54,423 nucleotides of DNA from Phenylobacterium aquaticum (GCA_947378305.1 CANCJJ010000017.1:1-54423), one strand, 5' to 3'; shown: positions 7,335 to 16,920, counted from the stretch's first letter. The notes: generated from the sequence alone by a model not told the origin. Numbers and translations are program-made.

Positions 7335-7892
7335 TTATTTCGAGGCGCTGACGCCTGATTTCTTGTGCCCGTTCTTTCCATTTGGGGTCTTTGAATTCGC
7401 CTGAGACACCTGGGCCGATACGATGAACTGCCGCGCTTCTATGGAGAGTTTTACAGCCTCGGCGGCAGACTCTGCGGCCATTCTTGACGCCGTCGAGGCC
7501 TCAGACGAAGCCTTCAGTAGGGAGGCTTCGGCCTGATGCGCCACGGCCGCCGCTGCCGCAGCTGCGGCCGCCGCCGAAGCCGCCGCTGATTCAACGGCCG
7601 CCAGGGCTGCTGCAATGGACGCCGTCACCGCAGCCTCGACCACCCGCATCAGGGCCGAGGAGCTGAAGGCTTCCCTGGCCGCAAGCATGGCGTTCATGGC
7701 GGCAATTTTTGACTGCTCGGTGGAGTTTGCCGCGCGCTTGGCCGCCTCGGCACTGTGTATGGTCAGGTCGCTCAAGCTCGACAGGGCGACCAGGTAATTT
7801 TTGCTGACGCCCTTAAACGTGGCCCTCAAGTCGATCAGCTCTTCCTTTAGAACTTTTACCTGTGCCGATATTTCCGCCAGAGTTTCAGTCAT
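7335..7892 (-). CDS. Alanine-rich helical protein, unknown function
   Basis: I do not recognise a family. The 185 residues begin with a heptad-like segment (LAEISAQVKVLKEELIDLRATFKG). A long, nearly uninterrupted helix-forming region follows, with alanine about every second residue, including a run of ten alanines around residue 115-125. The tail is basic (GKNGHKKSGVSASK). There are no Cys, Trp or signal peptide, and only Lys/Glu/Gln/Ser punctuation, which suggests an elongated coiled coil or a surface- or DNA-associated filament. AGGATC before the ATG at 7892 supports that start over the ATG at 7913. The polyalanine codons are GCC/GCT/GCG/GCA mixed (GCN repeats), so the run was probably not created by simple slippage alone. 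Phasin-like or histone-H1-like roles are guesses. Confidence 0.6.
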   Translation of the reverse strand: MTETLAEISAQVKVLKEELIDLRATFKGVSKNYLVALSSLSDLTIHSAEAAKRAANSTEQSKIAAMNAMLAAREAFSSSALMRVVEAAVTASIAAALAAVESAAASAAAAAAAAAAVAHQAEASLLKASSEASTASRMAAESAAEAVKLSIEARQFIVSAQVSQANSKTPNGKNGHKKSGVSASK

Positions 7893-8035
7893 GAAAGGAT
7901 CCTGAACTGTCATGGTCAGCAGACGCAGGCCGAACTGGCCACATGCGCTTCCGCCAATTGGGCTTCATGATCACTGCAAATGGGGAAGCTCGGTTTGATA
8001 TCCGTCAACGGCGGCCGAGATGCTTTCCCGTCTGG

Positions 8036-8935
8036 CTATCGACGGGACCAACGGGTTTCCCGAACCAGTATGGCAATACTACTCGCGGCGACCACAAGAG
8101 CCCCGGCCAGGGTTAAGGCCTGGGGCTTTTCCTGCCAGACGAAATAGCCAAGCAGGCTCGCCCAGACGATCTGGGTATAGTCGAAGGGCGCAACGACGGC
8201 GACTTCCGCGCGCCGCAGGGCTTCCGTCAGCAATAGCTGACCCGTGCCGCCAATCAGTCCTGCCGCCACGAGCAGGCCCAGGGTCGGCAAGTCGGGAAGG
8301 ACCCAGCCGAAGGGCAGGCTGGCCAGGCCCAAGACGGTACCCGCCAGGGTGAAATAGAAGACGATGGTCGGACCCGGCTCGGTTCGACCAATCTCCCGGA
8401 TGGCAATCATGGCCCCTGCCGTGCCTATGGCTGACACCATGGCGAAGACGACGCCAATACCGGCAAAGTGGGCCGGGTCCGGGTGAACCATGATCAGGAC
8501 TCCGGCGAACCCAACCGCCACGGCACCCCACCTGAACAGGCCAACCGGCTCCCGCAGGATCAGGGCGGACAGGGCCGTCATGAACAGGGGGGCTGAAAAA
8601 CTGAGAGCGGTGGACTGGGTCAGGGGCAGAAGCGACACCGCCGTAAAGCCGCAGGTCATGGCCACGAGGCCTATGACCGATCGCATGAGGTGCCCGGCGG
8701 GCCGTGTTGTCCTCAGCACACCCAGACCAGCTGTTTTCGAGACGTAGATCAGCACGGGAACAAAGGCGAAGGCATTGCGGAAGAAAATGATTTCCAGAAC
8801 CGGCACGCCGCGTCCCGAGCACCACTTCACCAGGGCAGCAAGCACGGCCATACAGGCCATGGCCGAAACCCTCAGGGCTATGCCCAGGCCATTATTCTGG
8901 ACCTGCATGTGGGCGGGCGGGGACTCAACAGACAA
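8036..8935 (-). CDS. DMT/EamA-family transporter
   Basis: This 299-residue integral membrane protein has ten predicted helices in two EamA repeats of five. The internal repeats are visible at 'IALRVSAMACMAVLAALVKW' and 'GIGVVFAMVSAIGTAGAMIAIREIGRTE', the latter typical of RhaT/SAM-type exporters. Substrate cannot be read from sequence; relatives carry amino acids, metabolites or S-adenosylmethionine. The first codon is TTG at 8935, supported by GGAG seven bases upstream, while the internal ATG at 8908 lacks a ribosome site. The gene is divergent from the transaminase gene, with a 140-base shared gap. The N-terminus is cytosolic and the C-terminus ends in a basic RETRWSRR. Confidence 0.85.
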   Translation of the reverse strand: MSVESPPAHMQVQNNGLGIALRVSAMACMAVLAALVKWCSGRGVPVLEIIFFRNAFAFVPVLIYVSKTAGLGVLRTTRPAGHLMRSVIGLVAMTCGFTAVSLLPLTQSTALSFSAPLFMTALSALILREPVGLFRWGAVAVGFAGVLIMVHPDPAHFAGIGVVFAMVSAIGTAGAMIAIREIGRTEPGPTIVFYFTLAGTVLGLASLPFGWVLPDLPTLGLLVAAGLIGGTGQLLLTEALRRAEVAVVAPFDYTQIVWASLLGYFVWQEKPQALTLAGALVVAASSIAILVRETRWSRR

Positions 8936-9075
8936 GGACAGACTCCGGAACGATCAGGGGGCCATAGGCCAGACCGCCCGGACATGCCAGACCCAGCTTG
9001 GCTGACAGGCCATCAAGCCTGTAGCGAGGTGCCCCGGATCATGGTTTTCTTCGGTCAGACACGGAGACACCTTGC

Positions 9076-10401
9076 ATGCCTGCCACCCCTGGAGACAATC
9101 TGGCTGATCTTGCCGCCTTCTGGATGCCCTTTACCGCCAATCGCCAGTTCAAGGCCGATCCCCGCCTCCTGGCCTCGGCCAAGGGCATGTATTACCGGAC
9201 CCAGGAGGGTGCGGAGGTGCTGGATGGCACATCGGGGCTCTGGTGCGTCAATCTGGGGCATGGCCGGACAGAGATCGCCAAGGCGGTTCACGATCAGCTC
9301 CTGACTCTGGACTTTGCGCCTACCTTCCAGATGGGCCACCCGCTTGCCTTCGACCTGGCCACTGCGCTCAGCGAGATTGCGCCGCCAAGTCTGGACCGGA
9401 TCTTTTTCACAAACTCAGGGTCGGAGTCCGTCGATACCGCCCTCAAAATGGCTATGGCCTATCATCGTGCCCGGGGCGAGGGCCAAAGGGTGCGGCTGAT
9501 CGGCCGGGAGAAGGGGTATCACGGGGTCGGTTTCGGCGGTATTTCCGTGGGCGGGCTGGTGAACAACCGCCGCACCTTCACAACCCTTCCGGCCGTGGAC
9601 CACCTGGTCCACACCTATGACCTGGCCAGGAATGCCTTTTCGCGCGGCCTCCCGGACCACGGTGCGGACAAGGCCGATGAACTGGAGCGTCTGGTCGCCC
9701 TGCATGGGGCCGAGACCATTGCCGCCGTCATTGTCGAACCTGTTGCCGGCTCAACGGGCGTCTTGCCACCGCCAAAGGGGTATCTGGAGAGACTGCGCGC
9801 CCTGTGTGACCAACATGGTATTTTGCTGATCTTTGATGAGGTCATTACCGGCTTCGGACGCTTGGGAGCCCCCTTTGCCGCCCAGGTTTTTGGCGTCACC
9901 CCGGACATCATGACCACCGCCAAGGGGATCACAAACGGGGTCCTGCCCATGGGCGCGGTCTTTGCCCACCGAAAAGTGCACGACACCATCGTCCAGGGGC
10001 CTGAAGGTGCGATCGAATTCTTCCACGGCTATACTTATTCCGGCCATCCGGTTGCCTGCGCCGCGGCCCTGGCCAGCCTGGATATCTACCGGGCCGAGGG
10101 GTTGTTCACCCGGGTGAATGACATTTCCCCAGTTTGGGAAGCCGCCTTGCACAGCCTTGGGGATGCGCCCCACGTCATCGACATCCGCAATATCGGTCTG
10201 ATGGGGGCGGTTGAACTGGCTCCCCGGCCCGGTGCCCCCGGGGCGCGAGGCTATGAAATCCTGGTCAAGGCCTTGAAGGCCGGACTGCTGGTCAGGGCCA
10301 CGGGGGACACGATTGCCCTGTCTCCACCCCTGGTGGTGTCCGAACCTGAAATCAGCAAGCTGGTCGGTATATTGGCGAAGGTCCTGTCGACCATAGACTA
10401 G
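9076..10401 (+). CDS. Omega-amino acid (beta-alanine):pyruvate aminotransferase
   Basis: This is a class-III PLP aminotransferase of 441 residues that closely resembles the beta-alanine--pyruvate transaminase group. Landmarks are the start 'LAAFWMPFTANRQFK', 'GTSGLWCVNLGHGR' and the phosphate-binding 'TNSGSESVDTALKMA'. 'LIGREKGYHGVGFGGISVGGLVNNR' follows, then 'IVEPVAGSTGVLPPPKGYL', 'LIFDEVITGFGRLG' with the PLP Asp, and the Schiff-base Lys in 'TTAKGITNG'. 'FHGYTYSGHPVACAAAL' is also characteristic. It converts beta-alanine or other terminal amines to semialdehydes. GGAG lies 9 bases before the ATG. Downstream lies the methionine operon, but a separate promoter separates them. Confidence 0.88.
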   Translation: MPATPGDNLADLAAFWMPFTANRQFKADPRLLASAKGMYYRTQEGAEVLDGTSGLWCVNLGHGRTEIAKAVHDQLLTLDFAPTFQMGHPLAFDLATALSEIAPPSLDRIFFTNSGSESVDTALKMAMAYHRARGEGQRVRLIGREKGYHGVGFGGISVGGLVNNRRTFTTLPAVDHLVHTYDLARNAFSRGLPDHGADKADELERLVALHGAETIAAVIVEPVAGSTGVLPPPKGYLERLRALCDQHGILLIFDEVITGFGRLGAPFAAQVFGVTPDIMTTAKGITNGVLPMGAVFAHRKVHDTIVQGPEGAIEFFHGYTYSGHPVACAAALASLDIYRAEGLFTRVNDISPVWEAALHSLGDAPHVIDIRNIGLMGAVELAPRPGAPGARGYEILVKALKAGLLVRATGDTIALSPPLVVSEPEISKLVGILAKVLSTID

Positions 10402-10423
10402 GCCTTGGACGCCGCTTCGCGAC

Positions 10424-10454
10424 TTGACATAAAGACATAAAGATATCTTTATGT
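10424..10454 (+). promoter_or_regulatory. Promoter with 20-bp perfect palindromic operator before the met operon
   Basis: A consensus -35 TTGACA (10424-10429) is followed by the perfect palindrome ACATAAAGATATCTTTATGT (10435-10454), which covers the expected -10 region. It ends 5 bases before the ATG at 10459, so the mRNA is probably leaderless or nearly so. The encoded first gene is an ArsR-type repressor, and such proteins bind 12-2-12-like palindromes over promoters, so autoregulation is likely. ArsR-family SahR proteins that sense S-adenosylhomocysteine control methionine-cycle genes elsewhere, which fits. Confidence 0.75.
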
Positions 10455-10458
10455 GACT

Positions 10459-11412
10459 ATGACGCTCGGGGCAAATCAGGCTGTAGATATTCTGCGTGCG
10501 GCGGGGGAACCGACACGCCTGCGCATACTCGCCCTGCTGGCCCACGAAGAGCTTGCCGTTCTGGAACTCTGCAAGATTTTGAACCAGAGCCAGCCCAGAG
10601 TCTCGCGCCATTTGCGCCTCCTGGCGGAAGCCGGACTCCTGGAGCGGTTTCCAGACGGGGCCTGGGTCTTCTATCGCCTTGTCACCGGGAGTGAAGCCCG
10701 GCGTTTGGTGGACGACATTCTCGATCTGGTGGACCCAGAAGATCCAGTACTGGCCCTCGACGCCCAGCACCTTGAGTCGGTTCGCGCAGAACGCTCGTCA
10801 GAAGCAGACGCCTATTTCGCCAGGAACGCCGCACGCTGGGATGAAATACGATCCCTCTATGTCTCCGAGACCGACGTGGAGGCCAGTATTCTGACCGCTG
10901 CGGGCCCCGGCCCGTTTGCGCGCATGGTGGATCTTGGAACGGGTGCCGGGCGCATGCTGACCCTTCTGGGGCCGCGCACGGGGCAATCCGTGGGCCTTGA
11001 CCTGTCCCAGCAGATGTTGAACGTCGCCCGCACCCGGGTGGCCGAAGCCGGTCTCAGCCAATGCGAACTCCGCCATGGCGACATATTCGGAACGCGCCTA
11101 CCGGGACAGAGCGCTGATCTGGTCATGGTCCATCAGGTCTTGCACTATCTGGGCGATCCAGCCGCCGCTGTGCGCGAGGCGGCGCGACTGGTGGCCCCGG
11201 GCGGACGCCTGCTGATCGTGGACTTTGCCCCTCACCATCTGGAGTTCCTGCGCGAACAGCACCAACACCGGCGTCTGGGATTTTCCGATCTGGAAATGGA
11301 CCGCTGGATTCGGGATGCGGGGCTCGATGACATCCGCACAACCGCCCTGCCCCCCCAGCGTGGGGATGGCCTGACGGTCAAGATCTGGACGGCAGAACGG
11401 AGCGCCTCATGA
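10459..11412 (+). CDS. ArsR-type regulator fused to SAM-dependent methyltransferase domain
   Basis: This is a two-domain protein of 317 residues. Residues 1-100 form an ArsR winged helix ('RAAGEPTRLRILALLAHEEL', recognition helix 'NQSQPRVSRHLRLLAEAGLL', wing 'FPDGAWVFYRL'). Residues 130-300 form a class I methyltransferase fold with motif I 'MVDLGTGAGRMLTLL', an acidic 'GLDLSQQML' end of beta2, and 'LVAPGGRLLIVDFAPH'. Such fusions typically head metF/metH operons and probably sense SAM or SAH with the methyltransferase-like domain (family knowledge plus inference). A GTG at 10453 is an alternative start but lies inside the operator. The 3' end overlaps metF by 4 bases. Confidence 0.85.
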   Translation: MTLGANQAVDILRAAGEPTRLRILALLAHEELAVLELCKILNQSQPRVSRHLRLLAEAGLLERFPDGAWVFYRLVTGSEARRLVDDILDLVDPEDPVLALDAQHLESVRAERSSEADAYFARNAARWDEIRSLYVSETDVEASILTAAGPGPFARMVDLGTGAGRMLTLLGPRTGQSVGLDLSQQMLNVARTRVAEAGLSQCELRHGDIFGTRLPGQSADLVMVHQVLHYLGDPAAAVREAARLVAPGGRLLIVDFAPHHLEFLREQHQHRRLGFSDLEMDRWIRDAGLDDIRTTALPPQRGDGLTVKIWTAERSAS

Positions 11413-12326
11413 CACAATCCGCCCTAGGCCCGATTGCCCGGGCGGGTGCGGGCCTTGGCCCACGCCCCTCCGTCTCCTTTGAGTTCTCCCCGCCCAAGAC
11501 CCCTGAGGCAGAAGCCAGTCTGTGGGAGGCCATTCGCCGTCTGGAACCTCTGAATCCGGCCTTTGTCTCCGTCACCTATGGCGCGGGGGGATCAACCCGC
11601 GACAGGACCCATCGCACCGTGGTGAGAATGCTTCAGGAAACCACCCTGAAGCCTGCAGCCCACCTGACCTGTGTGGATGCCAGTCGGGCCGAGGTAGACG
11701 AGGTGGTGCAATCCTATTGGGATGCCGGCATTCGCCATATCGTGGCTCTGCGGGGGGATCCTCCAGGCCAGATTGGCGGGGTCTATGTGCCACGCTCAGA
11801 CGGGTATCTGAATGCGACAGACCTGACCGCCGGAATTCGCGCCATCGCCCCCTTTGAAATCAGCGTCAGCCTCTACCCCCAGACCCACCCTGAAAGTGGG
11901 TCCATAGATCACGATATTGATGTCCTGAAGGCCAAGATCGACGCAGGGGCGACCCGGGCGATCACCCAGTTCTTCTACGACATGGATGGTTTTCTGCGCT
12001 TCATGGACAAGGTGCGGAAAGCGGGCGTTACCATCCCGATCTCGCCGGGCATCATGCCCGTCTCCAACTTCAAGGGCCTGAGAAAAATGGCTGGCCCTGT
12101 CGGGATCACCCTGCCCGACTGGCTCGAAAACCTGTTCGAAGGTCTGGATCGCGACCCCGAAACCCGCCGCCTGATCGCCGCTTCCGTGGCCACGGAAATG
12201 TGCGCCAGACTGGCTGAGGAAGGCTATTCTGATTTCCACTTCTACACCCTGAACCGGGCGGATCTGGTCTATGCGATCTGCCGGGTGCTTGGCGTCAGAG
12301 ACACTGCCCAGGAGACTGCCGCATGA
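11409..12326 (+). CDS. metF: 5,10-methylenetetrahydrofolate reductase
   Basis: This flavoenzyme of 305 residues forms 5-methyl-THF, the methyl donor for MetH. The TIM-barrel signatures are 'SFEFSPPKTPEAEASLW' with the catalytic Glu, 'FVSVTYGAGGSTRDRT', 'HLTCVDASRAEVDEVV', 'HIVALRGDPPG' (FAD/NADH site), 'GATRAITQFFYD' and 'ISPGIMPVSNFKGL'. The start overlaps the regulator gene in an ATGA and the stop overlaps the lactamase-like gene in the same way, so the operon is translationally coupled throughout. Length is normal for the family. Confidence 0.95.
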   Translation: MTQSALGPIARAGAGLGPRPSVSFEFSPPKTPEAEASLWEAIRRLEPLNPAFVSVTYGAGGSTRDRTHRTVVRMLQETTLKPAAHLTCVDASRAEVDEVVQSYWDAGIRHIVALRGDPPGQIGGVYVPRSDGYLNATDLTAGIRAIAPFEISVSLYPQTHPESGSIDHDIDVLKAKIDAGATRAITQFFYDMDGFLRFMDKVRKAGVTIPISPGIMPVSNFKGLRKMAGPVGITLPDWLENLFEGLDRDPETRRLIAASVATEMCARLAEEGYSDFHFYTLNRADLVYAICRVLGVRDTAQETAA

Positions 12327-13177
12327 AACTTGCCGCTCTTGTCCTCGCGGCCGTCGGCGCGGCCGCAACAGCCGTGTCGCCTGCGTCGTGGAGCCGCCCC
12401 ACCGCGCCGTTCCAGATCGCAGACAATCTCTACTATGTCGGCACAGAAGGCATTTCGGCTTTTCTGGTCACCTCGCCCAAGGGCCACATCTTGATCGACG
12501 GGGCCATGCCGTCCAGCGCGCCAGCCATTGAGGCCAGCATTCGTCAGCTGGGCTTTCGGCTGGGAGACGTGAAGATCCTCCTCAACACCCATGCCCACTT
12601 TGACCATACAGGCGGGCTCGCGGACCTGAAGCAGGACACAGGGGCAAAGCTGTTTGCCAGTCAAGGCGATCGCAAGGCCCTGGAAACCGGAACCTATCCA
12701 GGCTCCGAAGACGCCGAATTTCTGAAATTTAAGCCCGTGGCCGTTGATCATGTTCTCAAGGACGGCGAGACGGTTCGGATCGGCGGCAATGTCCTGACCG
12801 CGCACCTGACCCCCGGCCACTCGCCAGGATGCACCACCTGGACCTTCCCGGTCAAAATCGCCGGAACAGTCCATCAGGCCCTGCTCTATTGCAGTACGAG
12901 TGTCGCGCTGAACCGGCTGGTTTCCAAAACCAAAGGACCGCAATATCCGGGGATTGTTGACGACTATCGCCGCACCTTTGCGCGACTGAAGACCCTGAAG
13001 GCGGACGTCCTACTTGCGCCCCATGCCGAACAGTTCGACCTGGACGCCAAGCGCGCCAAGCTGGCCCAGGGGGCTCCAAACGCCTTTGTGGACCCAACGG
13101 AACTTTCGCGCACCCTCTCGACCAGCGAAGCCGAATTTGAAATCGAACTCGCCCGTCAGCAAAAGGCTGCCCAATGA
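12323..13177 (+). CDS. Subclass B3-type metallo-beta-lactamase-fold hydrolase, exported
   Basis: The 284-residue protein has a signal peptide (MKLAALVLAAVGAAATAVSPA) and the zinc ligands of subclass B3. HAHFDH in 'NTHAHFDHTGG' gives His116/118, Asp120 and His121 in BBL numbering. The 'TPGHSPGCTTWTF' motif gives His196, and 'LLAPHAEQFDL' gives His263. There is no Cys221, also as in B3. True B3 enzymes hydrolyse carbapenems and other beta-lactams in the periplasm, and Caulobacter has one, CAU-1 (recalled). The gene overlaps metF (ATGA) and metH part 1 (ATGA), so it is expressed with methionine synthesis. The native substrate need not be an antibiotic. Confidence 0.85.
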   Translation: MKLAALVLAAVGAAATAVSPASWSRPTAPFQIADNLYYVGTEGISAFLVTSPKGHILIDGAMPSSAPAIEASIRQLGFRLGDVKILLNTHAHFDHTGGLADLKQDTGAKLFASQGDRKALETGTYPGSEDAEFLKFKPVAVDHVLKDGETVRIGGNVLTAHLTPGHSPGCTTWTFPVKIAGTVHQALLYCSTSVALNRLVSKTKGPQYPGIVDDYRRTFARLKTLKADVLLAPHAEQFDLDAKRAKLAQGAPNAFVDPTELSRTLSTSEAEFEIELARQQKAAQ

Positions 13178-14235
13178 CCCGCAAGGACCGAATTGCCACC
13201 CTCAAGGCCATTTCACGGCAAAAGGTTCTGGTGCTGGATGGCTCCTGGGGCGTGATGATCCAGAAGCGCGGCCTGGATGAATCCGATTACCGGGGCGACC
13301 GGTTTGTCGACCACGAGGGCCAGCTAAAGGGCAATAACGACCTTCTCTGCCTGACCCGGCCGGATATCATCTCGGACCTGCACGATGCCTATTATGCGGC
13401 CGGTGCGGACATATCCGAGACCAACACCTTCTCGGCCACGACCATCGCCCAGGCCGACTATAACCTTCAGGATGCGGTGCGCGACATCAACCTCGCGGGG
13501 GCCCGGCTCGCCCGGCAGGCCGCCGATCGCTGGACGGCGAAGGAACCAAACAAGCCGCGATTTGTGGCTGGCTCCATTGGGCCGCTCAACAAGATGCTCT
13601 CCATGTCCTCCGATGTGAATGATCCCGGGGCCCGGCTCGTCACCTTCGAGGAAGTCTATCAGGCCTATCGTGAGCAGATGATCGCGCTCAATGAAGGGGG
13701 TGTGGACCTCTATCTGATTGAAACCATTACCGATACATTGAACTGCAAGGCTGCGATCAAGGCCATTCTGGATCTCGAGGACGAAGGCTTCGAGCCCCTC
13801 CCCATCTGGATTTCCGGCACCATCACCGACCGCTCCGGGCGAACCTTGTCCGGCCAGACGGTCGAGGCCTTCTGGAACTCCGTCAAACATGCCCGGCCCT
13901 TTGCCATAGGCCTGAACTGCGCTCTTGGGGCGGAACTCATGCGCCCGCACATTGCCGAGCTTGCCAGGGTGGCCGATACTCTGGTCAGTGCCTATCCCAA
14001 TGCAGGCCTCCCCAATGCCATGGGGGAATATGACGAAGAACCCCATCAGACAGGCCATGAACTGCATGAATGGGCCGCCAGCGGCCTGGTGAATATTCTG
14101 GGCGGCTGCTGCGGAACAACGCCCGACCACATTTCTCATGTCGCGCGTGCCGTAGAAGGCCTGAAACCGCGCCAGATACCGGATCGCCCCCGCGCCATGC
14201 GACTGGCTGGCCTTGAACCCTTCGAACTGGTCTGA
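13174..14235 (+). CDS. metH: Methionine synthase, homocysteine-binding subunit (split MetH, N-terminal part)
   Basis: This part of 353 residues equals the homocysteine S-methyltransferase module of MetH. It starts '[20 protein letters not shown]', has '[19 protein letters not shown]' and '[13 protein letters not shown]', and the zinc cysteines Cys249 (GLNCALGAE) and Cys312/Cys313 ([11 protein letters not shown]). The zinc activates the homocysteine thiolate. Full MetH is a single chain of about 1200 residues in most bacteria, but here the frame ends at 14235 and the remaining domains start 11 bases later. The separation is a clean gene boundary with its own start, not a frameshift, and the same split is recalled for Caulobacter. 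Confidence 0.93.
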   Translation: MTRKDRIATLKAISRQKVLVLDGSWGVMIQKRGLDESDYRGDRFVDHEGQLKGNNDLLCLTRPDIISDLHDAYYAAGADISETNTFSATTIAQADYNLQDAVRDINLAGARLARQAADRWTAKEPNKPRFVAGSIGPLNKMLSMSSDVNDPGARLVTFEEVYQAYREQMIALNEGGVDLYLIETITDTLNCKAAIKAILDLEDEGFEPLPIWISGTITDRSGRTLSGQTVEAFWNSVKHARPFAIGLNCALGAELMRPHIAELARVADTLVSAYPNAGLPNAMGEYDEEPHQTGHELHEWAASGLVNILGGCCGTTPDHISHVARAVEGLKPRQIPDRPRAMRLAGLEPFELV

Positions 14236-14246
14236 ACGGAATTTCC

Positions 14247-16913
14247 ATGCGCCCAACCTTTGTAAATGTCGGCGAGCGGACCAATGTTACGGGCTCTGCC
14301 AAGTTCAAAAAGCTGATCATTGAGGGGGACTATACCGACGCCCTGTCCGTTGCCCGCCAGCAGGTGGATGCCGGGGCTTCGATCATTGACGTCAATATGG
14401 ATGAAGGCCTGCTGGACTCTCAGCTGGCCATGACCACCTTCCTGAACCTGATTGCCGCAGAGCCGGACATTGCCCGGGTTCCCCTCATGATCGACTCCTC
14501 CAAGTGGGACGTCATCGAGGCCGGACTTCGCTGCGTCCAGGGCAAGACGATCGTCAATTCCATCTCCATGAAGGAAGGCGAGGACAAGTTCCGGGAGCAG
14601 GCCCGCGCCTGCCTGCGCTATGGCGCTGCCGTGGTCGTCATGGCCTTTGACGAGCAGGGCCAGGCAGATACGGCAAGCCGCAAGGTCGAAATCTGCACCC
14701 GCGCCTACCGGATTCTAACAGAAGAGGTCGGCTTTCCGCCCGAAGACATCATCTTCGATCCGAATATCTTTGCCGTCGCGACGGGGATCGAGGACCACGA
14801 CAACTATGCCGTCGACTTCATAGAAGCGACCCGGGAGATCAAGCGGACCTTGCCCTTCGCCCGGGTGTCCGGCGGGGTGTCCAACGTCTCCTTCAGTTTT
14901 CGCGGAAATGAACCGGTCCGGCGCGCGATCCACGGGGTATTTCTATATCATGCCATTGCCGCAGGCATGGACCTCGGCATCGTCAATGCGGGCGACCTCC
15001 CCGTCTATGACGACATCCCCCTCGAACTTCGCGAGGCGGTCGAGGACGTCATTCTGAACCGTCCCCGCCGCGACCCTGCCCTGAGCAATACAGAACGGCT
15101 GGTGGATCTGGCCCCCAAGTACAAGGGTGGCAAGAGCGAAGTCCGGGGACCAGACCTGGCCTGGCGCGCCGGCAGCGTGGCCGAACGCCTGTCCCATGCC
15201 CTTGTTCACGGGCTGACAGACTTTATCGAAGCCGATGTCGAAGAGGCCCGGATCGCCGCAGAGCGCCCGCTTCACGTCATCGAAGGTCCCCTGATGGACG
15301 GGATGAATGTGGTCGGAGACTTGTTTGGCGCAGGCAAGATGTTCCTGCCCCAGGTGGTCAAGTCGGCCCGGGTGATGAAGCAGGCCGTCGCCTGGCTCAT
15401 GCCGTTCATGGAAGCCGAAAAGGCAGGCAAGCCACGCGAGCAGGCGGGCCGGATTCTCATGGCGACGGTGAAGGGTGATGTTCACGACATCGGCAAGAAT
15501 ATCGTGGGCGTAGTCCTGCAATGTAACAATTACGAGGTGATCGACCTAGGCGTCATGGTGCCCGCCGCGCGGATTCTCGACGAGGCCCTGGCCCACAATG
15601 TCGATATTATCGGCCTGTCTGGCCTGATCACCCCAAGCTTGGACGAGATGGTCTATGTGGCGGCCGAGATGGAGCGGCGGGGCTTCAAGATCCCCTTGCT
15701 GATTGGCGGAGCCACCACGTCGAAAACCCACACCGCCGTGAAGATTCAGCCGGGCTATCCGTCCGGATCGACCACCTATGTTCTCGATGCAAGCCGGGCC
15801 GTCGGGGTCGTTTCGAACCTCTTGTCCAAGACCGAGCGCGATCGCTTCATGGCCGAGACCCGCGCCGACTACGACAAGGTTCGCGATCAGTTTGCGAGGG
15901 GCCAGGGCACCCGCGCCCGGGCCAGCCTGGCGGATGCCCGAGCCAATGGCCTCCAACTCGACTGGACCCAATACCAGCCACCTCAACCGAGCTTTACGGG
16001 CACCCGGACCTTCAAGGCCTATGATCTGGCGGAGCTGGCCGAGCACATTGACTGGACCCCGTTCTTTTCGAGCTGGGAACTGCACGGCCCCTATCCTGAC
16101 ATCCTCCAGGATGAGGTCGTCGGCGAAGCGGCGCGCGATCTTTATCGCGATGCCCGGATCATGCTGGACAAGATCATTTCGGAAAAATGGTTCGAGGCCC
16201 GAGCCGTGGTCGGCTTCTGGCCTGCCAATGCCCTGGGCGACGATGTGATTGTCTATACGGACGAGTCCCGCACAACCGAACTTACCCGGCTCCACACCTT
16301 GCGCCAGCAAATGCCCAAGTCCCAGGCCCAGGCCGACGGGGGACGGGCAAACATGGCCCTGTCAGACTTCATCGCCCCGGTGGGAGCACAACCCGACTGG
16401 ATCGGCGGCTTTGCCGTCACGGCAGGACACGGGGAAAGCGACATTGCCGAAAGGTTCAAGGCCGCAGGCGACGACTATTCAGCCATTATGGCCGCAGCCC
16501 TGGCCGACCGGCTCGCAGAGGCCTTTGCAGAAGCCATGCACCGCAAGGCCAGAACCGAACTCTGGGGATATGCGCCGAACGAGGACTTCGACCTCAAATT
16601 CATGATCGGTGAGCACTATCAGGGCATCCGGCCTGCAGCTGGCTATCCTGCCCAGCCCGACCATACGGAAAAGGCCGAAATCTTCCGGATTCTCGACGCG
16701 ACCGAGGCCACGGGCATTGCTCTGACCGAGAGTTTTGCCATGACCCCTCCGTCCAGTGTCTCCGGCCTCTATTTCAGCCATCCAGAAAGCCACTATTTCG
16801 GCGTTGGCCGCATCGAAAAAGACCAGGTCGAAGACTATGCCCGCCGCAAGGGCTGGGACCTGCCAACAGCAGAGCGCTGGCTGGCGCCCATCCTCAACTA
16901 CACCCCTGGCTAG
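14247..16913 (+). CDS. metH: Cobalamin-dependent methionine synthase, folate/B12/activation subunit (split MetH)
   Basis: The 888 residues carry the remaining MetH modules. The pterin-binding barrel is at about 1-270 ('[16 protein letters not shown]', '[16 protein letters not shown]', '[11 protein letters not shown]', 'NSISMKEGE'). The cap and cobalamin domains are at about 290-520, with base-off ligand His413 in GDVHDIGKN. The reactivation domain is at about 570-888 and includes '[14 protein letters not shown]' for SAM binding and '[27 protein letters not shown]' at the end. It transfers methyl from 5-methyl-THF via cob(I)alamin to homocysteine held on the partner subunit. A GGA site precedes the ATG. 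No cobalamin riboswitch is visible before the operon. Confidence 0.95.
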   Translation: MRPTFVNVGERTNVTGSAKFKKLIIEGDYTDALSVARQQVDAGASIIDVNMDEGLLDSQLAMTTFLNLIAAEPDIARVPLMIDSSKWDVIEAGLRCVQGKTIVNSISMKEGEDKFREQARACLRYGAAVVVMAFDEQGQADTASRKVEICTRAYRILTEEVGFPPEDIIFDPNIFAVATGIEDHDNYAVDFIEATREIKRTLPFARVSGGVSNVSFSFRGNEPVRRAIHGVFLYHAIAAGMDLGIVNAGDLPVYDDIPLELREAVEDVILNRPRRDPALSNTERLVDLAPKYKGGKSEVRGPDLAWRAGSVAERLSHALVHGLTDFIEADVEEARIAAERPLHVIEGPLMDGMNVVGDLFGAGKMFLPQVVKSARVMKQAVAWLMPFMEAEKAGKPREQAGRILMATVKGDVHDIGKNIVGVVLQCNNYEVIDLGVMVPAARILDEALAHNVDIIGLSGLITPSLDEMVYVAAEMERRGFKIPLLIGGATTSKTHTAVKIQPGYPSGSTTYVLDASRAVGVVSNLLSKTERDRFMAETRADYDKVRDQFARGQGTRARASLADARANGLQLDWTQYQPPQPSFTGTRTFKAYDLAELAEHIDWTPFFSSWELHGPYPDILQDEVVGEAARDLYRDARIMLDKIISEKWFEARAVVGFWPANALGDDVIVYTDESRTTELTRLHTLRQQMPKSQAQADGGRANMALSDFIAPVGAQPDWIGGFAVTAGHGESDIAERFKAAGDDYSAIMAAALADRLAEAFAEAMHRKARTELWGYAPNEDFDLKFMIGEHYQGIRPAAGYPAQPDHTEKAEIFRILDATEATGIALTESFAMTPPSSVSGLYFSHPESHYFGVGRIEKDQVEDYARRKGWDLPTAERWLAPILNYTPG

Positions 16914-16920
16914 AGAGAGC

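Noticed and set aside
10402..10458. SAM or cobalamin riboswitch before the methionine operon
   Set aside because: The gap between the transaminase stop and the regulator start is 57 bases and filled by a promoter and palindrome; there is no room for a riboswitch.
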